From Thraustochytrium sp. TN22 (lineage: Eukaryota > Sar > Bigyra > Thraustochytrida > Thraustochytriidae): 64,000 nt of DNA. Where the stretch lies: contig JABLUY010000018.1 in the NCBI GenBank assembly GCA_013306675.1, forward strand, positions 62,001 through 126,000, given 5' to 3'. Numbering within the stretch: the stretch's first letter is position 1; every line of letters starts with the position of its first letter. Shown here in pieces: positions 19,474 through 27,000 of this stretch. The notes below the pieces were generated by a model that worked only from the letters and a program-made list of their open reading frames with translations, was not told the origin of the DNA and did no database searches. Both the position numbers and the translations under genes were made by a program.

Positions 19474-20181
19474 CTAGTCCAGAGCAAGCCCGCCGTGGGC
19501 GGCTTGGATGGCGCAGGCCACCAGCGCGACCAGCGCGAGCACGCCGCGGGGCATGTCTGGGAGCGCGGCGTGCAGCGCGACCGCGCTGCAGCTCACGGAG
19601 AGCGCGCGGAGCATGAGCAGAAAGGCACGCGGGTACGTCCATATACTCATGATGACAAAGATCGACCGCGGGCTCGTGCCGATGGACATGGCGCGCAGCA
19701 ACGTGTACGCGCTCCCCACCTCTCCTTCTGACTGGGCCACTGCCCTGAGCAGGCGCACGGCCGCGATGCAAAAGAGCAGAGAGAGTGCGTTGAAGGCAAC
19801 CGCGGCGACCGCCGTCGCCGCCACGTCCGCCACGTCCATCGCCCGGTCGCCCAGGTAGTACATGCGAATGTAGAACTCGATCATGCTGTTGAACGCGAAA
19901 GCCCAGGCGAGGGTCCAGCTCGACTGGCCGCGGTTAAAGATCACATGCCGGTGCGCCTGCACCTTGTGCAGCAGCACGTCCACGCCCACCAGCAGGTCTT
20001 CAAACTCCACGTACTTGTCCACCACCTGGCCGCAGCGCTCGCAGCGGCGCAGCTTGATGTTGCCCGGGCTATACTCCACAAAGGCCGCGCCGGGCTCGCT
20101 CGCGCCGCACACGACGCACACCGCGCACCGTCCTGCTGCCGTCCCCGCCTCCGTCGCGGCCGCCGCTGCGGCGCGCGCCAT
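19474..20181 (-). CDS. ARV1: ARV1 family ER lipid/GPI homeostasis protein
   Basis: A 235-residue ER membrane protein. The N-terminus carries the ARV1 homology domain: a zinc ribbon with CVVCG and RRCERCG, then QVVDKYVEFEDLLVGVDVLL and HRHVIFN, the best-kept stretch of the family. Several hydrophobic helices follow (for example YIRMYYLGD region, AVAAVAFNALSLLFCIAAV, and a C-terminal pair ending AHGGLALD). ARV1 affects sterol distribution and, in yeast and humans, supply of GlcN-PI for the first GPI mannosylation, the step done by PIG-M, whose gene opens this window. I took the ATG at 20181 since no in-frame ATG precedes it. No intron. Confidence 0.9.
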   Translation of the reverse strand: MARAAAAAATEAGTAAGRCAVCVVCGASEPGAAFVEYSPGNIKLRRCERCGQVVDKYVEFEDLLVGVDVLLHKVQAHRHVIFNRGQSSWTLAWAFAFNSMIEFYIRMYYLGDRAMDVADVAATAVAAVAFNALSLLFCIAAVRLLRAVAQSEGEVGSAYTLLRAMSIGTSPRSIFVIMSIWTYPRAFLLMLRALSVSCSAVALHAALPDMPRGVLALVALVACAIQAAHGGLALD

Positions 20182-20250
20182 GGCGCCGTCCGTCTCCAAC
20201 GTGCGCGGAGGCCGCTTTCTGCCTCTGCTGCTGCAGTGCTTCTGCTGTCG

Positions 20251-20724
20251 TCAGATCCCGCGCGAGGCGCGAGCGAGGCAAGGCGACCCGACCCGCCGAG
20301 AGCGGAGCGGGCCTCTCGGCCGCCGGCGAGCGCGGCCAGTCAGCCGGCCAGCCAGCCAGCCAGTCCGCTCGCATCGCCACCGGAGTCCACGGAGTCGCCG
20401 AGGTCGTCGAGGTCGTCGCGCGCGCGCAGCAGCGTTGACGCATTGACGCATTGACGCACTGACGCATTGACGCATGGGCGCTTGGACGCCACAGTTCTGC
20501 GCTGCGCTGCGCTGCGCTGCGCTGTGCGAGAGCGCGGGGCTGCCCGGCGGGAGCGGCGTAGCGCAGGGCGCAGCTCGCGCAGTCGCTCTGCGACTGTCCA
20601 CGCCCCGCCCGGCCCCGCCCTGCGGCCGACTCGGCCAGAAGGACTTCCACTCGACTTTTGGCAAAGGCTCCTTCTTCAAGTAGGCCTGGAGCTCGCTCAT
20701 CGGGCTCGGAGCGTGACCGGCCAT
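20251..20724 (-). CDS. Putative small protein or first exon, uncertain
   Basis: An ATG at 20724 opens a 157-codon frame. Its first 35 residues (MAGHAPSPMSELQAYLKKE... and VEWKSFWPSR) look like genuine protein: mixed composition, amphipathic helix, aromatic cluster. After about residue 38 it turns into Ala/Arg/Pro-rich low complexity that runs through the repeats, which looks non-coding. A short protein with an unplaced intron after residue ~36 is possible. I recognise no family. It would share an 81-bp start-to-start gap with the plus-strand gene at 20806. Confidence 0.25.
   Translation of the reverse strand: MAGHAPSPMSELQAYLKKEPLPKVEWKSFWPSRPQGGAGRGVDSRRATARAAPCATPLPPGSPALSHSAAQRSAAQNCGVQAPMRQCVSASMRQCVNAAARARRPRRPRRLRGLRWRCERTGWLAGRLTGRARRRPRGPLRSRRVGSPCLARASRGI
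20435..20474. repeat. (TTGACGCA)x5 octamer array
   Basis: Five 8-bp units, four perfect and one with C for T (CTGACGCA). Each holds TGACGCA, close to an ATF/CRE half-site, so the array could be a bZIP-binding cluster in this upstream region, or a plain satellite. Confidence 0.85.
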
Positions 20725-20805
20725 AACGCTAGCTCGGCGAGGTCGGGCGGCGCGGCGCGCGGTGGCGGCGGGCCAGCCGCGAGGCGGGCGACGGGAGGCG
20801 GCGAG

Positions 20806-21804
20806 ATGGTGAAGAAGGCGAAGAAGAGCAAGGAGGGCGGGTCGCGGCGGTCCCGGTCGGCGAGCGGGCCGGCCGCAGGCGGCGCCGTGGAGCAGGCCCT
20901 GGCCCAGGCGCGCCTCGCCAGCCTGCGTGCGCGCGCGTGGGTGGAGCAGGACAAAAAGCGCGCCATGGCGGTGGGGCTCATCGCGCTGCTCGTCCTGGTC
21001 TTCGCGACGCTCTCGCGCCCGTCGGCCGGCAACGGCCCGGCGCTCAAGGGCGCAGAGCTAACCGTGGGCGGGGACGAGGACGCCTTCTTCGACGAGGACG
21101 ATGAGGGCGCGGCCGAGCAGCCCGCCAAGCGGCGCAGAAAGGCGGAGAGCCCCGGGCCGTCCGCCGCGGACTTCGAGGCGGACTTGGCGCGCGCCACGCA
21201 CCGCAGCGTGGCCGTCGAGACGCCGGCGGCCGCCACCGACTACAACGTCATGCTGCGCCCGCTCGAGGTGCAGGGCCAGTCGGTCATCTGCCCCGACAAG
21301 GGCGGCGGCAAGCAGAACAAGGTATGCAGCAAGGCCTACGCCGAGTACCTCTTCAACGTGCCGCAGCCAGGCGTCTACTACCTGTACGTCGAGACGCTCG
21401 GCCCGAACATCAACGACAACAGCCTCTGGGTGGGCGCGCCCACGCTGGACGGCTCTGCCTTCACCAGCTGTCCAGACGACAAGGCGGGCCCGCTTGTGCC
21501 GCACAAGCATGTCAAGTCCAAGAAGTGGCTCTGCTGTCCCAAGTATCTCGCCAGCAACGCCAAGAAGGGCCAGGGCGCCTTTTACTGCGAGTGCTGTATC
21601 TCCTCCATCGGCCCCTTCGGCAAGGATGTGGGCTGCATCCTCGACCTCGAGGTCGATGCCAAACCGCACTGGAACATGCTGCCCCGCGAGCTCCGCGTCA
21701 CCTCCACCTCCGAGCCGCTCCCCGTCCGCCTCTACGCGCGCGAAGACGGCACCGCTATTACGCGCGTGTTGCTCTCCGCCAACCCTTCACTCAAATCCAT
21801 ATGA
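20806..21804 (+). CDS. Type II single-pass membrane protein with Cys-rich beta-sandwich-like ectodomain
   Basis: 332 residues. A Lys/Ser-rich cytosolic tail (1-45), one clear transmembrane helix (about 48-66, VGLIALLVLVFATL), an acidic stalk (GDEDAFFDEDDEG), a short basic stretch (AKRRRKAE), then a globular part from about residue 140. The globular part has repeated Phe/Tyr/Gly beta strands (AEYLFNVPQPGVYYLYVETLG, then NSLWVGAPTLDG) like carbohydrate-binding or galactose-binding-like modules, and a cluster of cysteines (KKWLCCPKYL, YCECCIS, GCILDLEV) that would pair in the secretory pathway. A Golgi or ER resident or surface protein that binds glycans is my inference. No catalytic motif is seen and I do not know the family. 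Start: ATG at 20806 in GCGAGATGG. Confidence 0.75.
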   Translation: MVKKAKKSKEGGSRRSRSASGPAAGGAVEQALAQARLASLRARAWVEQDKKRAMAVGLIALLVLVFATLSRPSAGNGPALKGAELTVGGDEDAFFDEDDEGAAEQPAKRRRKAESPGPSAADFEADLARATHRSVAVETPAAATDYNVMLRPLEVQGQSVICPDKGGGKQNKVCSKAYAEYLFNVPQPGVYYLYVETLGPNINDNSLWVGAPTLDGSAFTSCPDDKAGPLVPHKHVKSKKWLCCPKYLASNAKKGQGAFYCECCISSIGPFGKDVGCILDLEVDAKPHWNMLPRELRVTSTSEPLPVRLYAREDGTAITRVLLSANPSLKSI

Positions 21805-22299
21805 AACGTGGCGGGGTGGGAGAGAAGCGTGATGTTGACTTTTGATGTGACACTTGATGCGGTGAGCGAGAGAAGTGTAGTATGATGATGACATTTTGAA
21901 CAAATGTGAGGTGCGCGCGCGAGAGGAGAAGCATCATGATGATGACGATATTTTCTTCCTGCATGATTCGTCGTCGTTTGCAATGTCGCTCCAGCTCTAT
22001 TTAGACGATTGGGCTGACCTGCGACACGCTCGGGCTCCGAAAGAGAACTGACTGCACGACATCACAATCGCAGAGCTCGCTGGAGTATCAACCGTAGCAA
22101 GAGCCTTGCAGATGCCGCAGCAGCAGCATGCGCAGCATGCGCAGCAGCAGTAGCAGCAGCGTGCGTACTAGCAGCAGCAGCAGCAGCAGCAGCGTGCGTA
22201 CCAGCGTGCGTACCGGCAGCAGCTGCAGCAGCAGCAGCAGCATCCAACGCGGCCTTTGCAGGAGCAGCCAACGCGGTCTCCGCAGCAGCATTCGCAAAA
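21805..22299. other. Intergenic region, low-GC left half then CAG-rich array
   Basis: 495 bp. The left part (21805-22070) is A/T-richer with TGATGATGA words, probably 3' flank of the gene at 20806. The right part is the CAG array that lies just beyond the BBIP1 stop codon. Confidence 0.5.
22116..22246. repeat. Interrupted (CAG)n array with GTGCGTAC inserts
   Basis: Blocks of 3-8 CAG units are separated by GCATG and GTGCGTACCA words, giving a higher-order pattern of CAG block plus GTGCGTAC. It lies 3' of BBIP1. It opens long Ala, Gln, Ser and Leu frames that are not genes. Confidence 0.85.
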
Positions 22300-22512
22300 T
22301 CACCACCGATCCCCGTCACCCACCTGACCCGCGACGGCATTCTCGCGCGCTTTCGCCTCGAGCTGCTCCATGCGCAGCAGCGTGGCCGACTTGAGCGGCA
22401 AGATCTTCGGTTTGCAGAGGATTTCCGTCAGGTTGCCGCGCTCCGAGAAGACCAGGCCTGCCTTGGGCAGCGCCTCCTCGAGCGGCGTCGGCGCCGCACG
22501 CGCCGCCTCCAT
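22300..22512 (-). CDS. BBIP1: BBSome-interacting protein 1 (BBIP1/BBS18)
   Basis: A very short gene, 70 residues from the ATG at 22512. The middle matches the BBIP1 (BBIP10, BBS18) core: LPKAGLVFSERGNLTEILCKPKILPLKS followed by LLRMEQLEA (quoted here in two parts of the same run: LPKAGLVFSERG, then LTEILCKPKILPLKS). Human BBIP1 keeps the same LCKPKLLPLKSLTLEK block. It is the smallest BBSome subunit; it fastens BBS4 in the coat that moves membrane proteins in cilia. The chain ends soon after the core, as in animals; a GTGGGT word after the codon for Gln-63 could be a donor to a further exon but is not needed. The frame is open upstream but without another ATG. It diverges from the amidase gene, 200 bp between starts. 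Confidence 0.85.
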   Translation of the reverse strand: MEAARAAPTPLEEALPKAGLVFSERGNLTEILCKPKILPLKSATLLRMEQLEAKARENAVAGQVGDGDRW

Positions 22513-22712
22513 CGTGGGCCGCCCCGCTTCCGGTTCTGGGCTCTCCTCGTCCTCGTCCTTGTCCTCGTCCTCGCGCTCAGCCGGCAGCTTTGCCGTTACC
22601 GGGCTCAGCGCGCAGTGGCGCGCGAGCGAGCGCAGGCCGCGCGCACGATCACGATTCACGATTGCCCGCCCAAACCAAGAATCGACCAAAACGGGAGCGC
22701 GCGGCGGGCGGC

Positions 22713-23764
22713 ATGGCGGCGGCGGGCGGCGCGGCCGTGGGCGCCCTGCAGCTGGCGCCCGTGCACGGCGACCGCAGCGCGAGCATGGCGCGCGCGGACG
22801 CGCTGCTCACGGCCTGGGCGGCCGCGGCGCCGGTCAAGGTTGCGGCGCGCCTCGGCCTGCTCGTGCTGCCGGAGATGGCCTTCACAGGGTACCAGTTCAA
22901 GGGCCGCGACGAGGTGCTGCCGCTCGCGGAGGAGGCCGGTGCCGGCCCCACGGCGGACTGGTGCCGCCGCGTGGCCGCGGCGTACGGCTGCGGCGTCTGC
23001 GTGGGCTTCCCGCGCATTGACAAGGCCACCGGCAGCCTCTACAACTCGGTCATGCTCGTGTCGCCCTCGGGCGACCTGCATGCCGTCTACGACAAACACT
23101 TTCTCTAGTACGTCTCGCCTGGGCTGCAGCGCCTGTGCAGCAAAGGTCCATCGCTCGTTTCGCCCTGCACTGGCTGGAGAGGACAGACAGACAGACGAAC
23201 TGACTGACTGACTGACTGACTGACTGACTGACTCGCGCGCGCGCGCGCACCGCACCTCGGAACTACTCTAGCGTCACCGACAAGTCCTGGGCCTCGGAGG
23301 GTAGCGGGTTCAAGACGGTGCAGTGCGACTGGCTCGCGGGAGGTGTCAAAGTGGGCCTCGGCATCTGCATGGACATCAACCCATGGGAGTTCAAGGCGGC
23401 TTGGGCCGAGTACGAGTTCGCCAGCTTCCACAAAGTCCAGGAGTCGCGTGTGCTCGCCTTCTCCTCCGCTTGGTGCAACCGGCATCCGGACGACGCAGAG
23501 CCAAGCGAGGTGAATGGCCCGGATACCATCAATTACTGGTTCGCGCGCTTGCGGCCATTGCTCAAGTGCAAGACGCTCTTCGTGGCTGCGGACCGCATTG
23601 GCAAGGAGCCCATGAGCCTTTTCCGCGACGGCGCCGAGGGCGACGTCACCTTTTGCGGCTCTAGCTGCATTATTGACATGGAGCAGCCTGCGCTCCTGAA
23701 GGCGCTTGGACCTGCGGAGGAGGGCATTGTTGTCGCGCGCATCCCAGGTTGCGACAACATGTAA
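22713..23764 (+). CDS. NTA1: Nta1-like N-terminal amidase (nitrilase superfamily)
   Basis: Two exons, 22713-23107 and 23272-23764, join across a 164-bp GT-AG intron inside a Tyr codon to give 295 residues. The nitrilase triad is complete: Glu in VLPEMAFTGY, Lys in YDKHFLY (the Tyr is the spliced codon) and Cys in GICMDINPWEF. The junction restores HFLYVTDKSWASEGSGF, as in the yeast enzyme. Nta1 deamidates N-terminal Asn and Gln so that arginylation and the N-degron pathway can follow. CMD(I/L)-x-P is typical of Nta1 and its kin rather than of generic nitrilases or omega-amidases. The intron carries the (GACT)n array. Upstream, the start shares a short promoter with BBIP1. Confidence 0.85.
23199..23233. 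repeat. (GACT)n tetranucleotide array inside the amidase intron
   Basis: About nine ACTG/GACT units, flanked on the left by (GACA)n and on the right by a (CG)n tract. The array ends 38 bp before the acceptor, where a branch site is expected; each unit contains CTGAC. Confidence 0.9.
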
Positions 23765-23794
23765 TAATGTAGCACACCTACACACAGACGGTCA

Positions 23795-23847
23795 GACACA
23801 CACACACACGCAGAGAGAGAGAGAGAGAGAAAGAAAGAGAGAGAGAG
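23795..23847. repeat. (AC)n-(GA)n dinucleotide tract
   Basis: About seven CA units, then a GA tract with two GAAA interruptions, in the 3' flank of the amidase gene. Confidence 0.9.
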
Positions 23848-24037
23848 TAAGATAAGAATCAGGGAAGAGTCGTTGCAAACCTGCTCCAGCGAACGGCGCA
23901 GACATCATGTAAAAAGAGGTAATGATCCTTCATTCGTTCACGAACGGAAATAGACGAGGCGGTTGCTTCGGCAGCCATGGCCTCCCTCTTCTCTTTCTCT
24001 TGAGAGCTAGCAGAGTAGCGAATGGATAGCTAAGCTC

Positions 24038-27000
24038 TCAGGGTAGCGCGGGCGACGAGGGGACCATCGCCAGGCTCGACGGTGCGGAGTCCATCAGATC
24101 CTTGAGCTCAATCGGACCCTCCATGCCGGTTCCCTTCTTCGTGGCGCACTGAAGCAGGGCCTCACGCGCCGACTCGGCGTAGAGCCCGTCGATCTTGGTC
24201 GCCTGGTAGAGCGCCAGGCCCTTGATGTAGACGCTGTCGGTACCGCCTGCCTCGTCGGCGACCCGGAGAAAAGTCTTGAGCGAGGCCGCCCCGGTGAAGC
24301 CACGCAGAATGTTCTGGTGCAGCGCCTGACAGTAAGCCACATGCGGCACGCAGGCCGGATAGGCCTTGGCGTACTGCTTGAGAAGCTTCATGATCTGCTT
24401 CAGGTGCCGCGTGGCCTGGCGGCGGATCGCGGGTACCGAAGGGGCAACCTGAACCGCGCCGTTCCGGTACACGCCAGCCCGGTCGTCGCCCGGCATGATC
24501 TGTGAGAGGCTGCGCCGCGTCTCGCGCGAGACGCCGGCCAAGGGGCGGCGGCTTTTGAGCAGCGGTGTGCCCTGCAGGCTCTCCGAGAGTGCCGTAACGA
24601 GGAGTGCGGCAGTGTGAAAGCGCGTGATGGGGAGGTCCGTGAGGTCAGTACTCTGCAACGCGGCGATGCCGCGGATTGCCGCGCCCATGGCGAGCTCCTG
24701 GTTGCCGTAGCGCCGCAGGAGCAGCAGTGCAAACGCAATATGGACCTCTGGGTCCTCCATGGCGAAGAACCTCTTGGCGCGATTCGCGATGTCCTGGCTG
24801 AGATCGCCCGGTGCCAGTCGCGCCACACGCTCCAGGCAGGCCTCGGCCACCTTGAAGTCGCCCACCAAGCAGGCGGTGCGTGCCGCGAGCGCCAGAATCA
24901 TATAGTTGGGCGCTGCCAGCGACATGCGCTCCACGTTGGCCTCGAGCATACGTTTGGCCGCCGTGAGCTTGCCCAGTAGCACCTGTACGGTAATGGACAG
25001 AACGGTGGACTCCATGAGCAGCCGCTCGAGACTGAGGAAGTTGCTCGTCCATAGTGCCTTGCGCACGCGGTCGCTGGCCTGCTTGAGGTCGCCAACCATG
25101 GTGGAGAACATGGCGGCCTGCAGGCGCACGAGCGCCTGCGTCTCGGAGTCCTCCACCTTGTTGGACGCATCGATGAGCAAGGCGGCCGTCTGAATGTGGT
25201 CACGCGCCATGTCCATCATGCCGGGCGCGCCCACGCAGACGTAAAAGGTGGCCACGAAGGAATACGTGCGCGCCAGACGCGCCGTGGCGGCCTCCAGGAG
25301 CGCAACGTCCGCCTCGTCGGACTCGCGCAGCAGGCCCTCTGCGGCGCGCGCAAGGTCCAGCGCGTTCAGCCGGAACTCGAGCGCTGACGAGTGCTCACGG
25401 TTGTGGTTGATCTTGGACAACATCTCGTAGCACGCCGACGCCTCCACGAGGAGCTCCGCGTCCCGGCCCGACACAATATCCTGGAAGGCCTCCTGCTCCT
25501 TGACCAGGTGCAGCTTCTGGCGCCGCTTCACGCCGAAGAGGCTGCAGACGTTCACGTCGTCGAACTCGTCCGAGGCGCAGTGCAGGTCGGCGTCTTCCAG
25601 TGCAGAAAAGAAGTAATCTTGAGCGTCCGGCGCCTTGCCCAAGAAGAGGAGCGACTCGCCCACGCGCCGCTTCCAGCCCACCTTGCGCGCCAGCGGGATG
25701 TCGGCCGTCACCTCCGGCTCGCGCGAGTCTACATCAATGAGCCGCGAGTAGCACATGAGCACCTGCTGCATAGCATGCGCCTCAAGCGCCACCTTGCCGG
25801 CCAGCTCCGAGAAGTGCACCGCCTTGGCAAAGTCCTCCGCTAAGAAGTAGTTGGTCGCAAGCAGAAAGTACACGGGCTCCAGGTAATCCTTGTTGCGCGT
25901 CTCGTGAAACTGCGCCAGCTGCCGATGCAGGTCCTTGCGGTTCTGAAAAAGCAGCAGATTGTACGCGCTCTCGCGCAGCATCGCATTTGTGAAGCGGTAG
26001 TGGTACATCATGTTGGCGTCGCGTGACAGCAGGCCGTCGGCAACCAGCGTGGCGATGTCCTGAGTCAGCTGGTCGATCACCTCTGCGTCGTCCGCCTCAT
26101 TCCCCTTGCGCGGCATGAGCGCCACCAGCTCCGTTTTCTGAAATTCTGTGCCAATGACGGCCGCCATCTTGAGCGCCAGCTGCTGCGACGGCTTGAGACG
26201 GTCCAGCTTACTGGTCATGAGCGCCGACACCGTGTCGGGCAGGCCAAAACTGCCTTCCTGCGCCTTTTTGGAGAGCCGCGCGACGCCCCGCTCCACGGAG
26301 ATCATCCCGTCCGTCACCATCAGCTTGGTGAGCTCCTCGGAAAAGAGCGGATGGCCCGAGCTCTTCTCCATTACGGCGCTCAACGCCTTGTCCGGGACCT
26401 CCTCTACCTCCAGCCATTTGCACATGCCCTCGCGCACCTCTTCCTGCGTCAGGTTGCTCAGCGGTAGATGTTCATAGTTTGGCAAGATGAGCCCGTCCTC
26501 GATGTGCATGAGGGACCGCACCGACGCGAGGAGTAGCATTGGCCGCGTCTCCATAGCGATCTCCTGCAGGAGCTGCAGGGAGAGCGGGTCCACGAACTGC
26601 AGGTCTTCCACCAGCATCACCAGCCTGTCCGGTACCAGCTGGATGCGCTGCGCCCCGCTGCGCATGCGGTAGCTGCTTCGAAAGCGGCTGCCTGCGGGCA
26701 GGCTGCCGAGGCTCGGCGCCGGGGACAGGCCGCCAGTGCCCTCCATCCCGTCCGCCGTCTTGCTCGCCAGATGCTCCTGCACCTTGGTCAGAGCTCCGGG
26801 CGAGGTCACGGCAGCGCTCCCGCTGCTTTCACTTCCATCGCTGTTGCTCTCAGTGCGCGAAGCGGACCGCCCGCGCATGCGCTTGCGCATCCCGGTCGTC
26901 TTGTGCGAGTCCTTGTCAGACCCGCGTACAATGGCCATGGACATATTCATGCGTCCAGCCGAGGACGTTACGGGCCCCGCCGTCAGGCCGCCGCCGCCCA

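Larger units (their letters stand above)
20182..20805. other. Repeat-bearing region between ARV1 and the type II membrane protein
   Basis: 624 bp with a PuPy-rich leader, five 8-bp TTGACGCA units (20435-20474) and a (CGCTG)n run (20499-20524). A short minus-strand ORF (20251-20724) begins here and is listed separately with low confidence. Confidence 0.4.

Noticed and set aside
22062-22299. Poly-Ala/His/Gln frames across the CAG array
   Set aside because: All six frames are open over the repeat; no conserved motif, and the array lies in the 3' flank of BBIP1.
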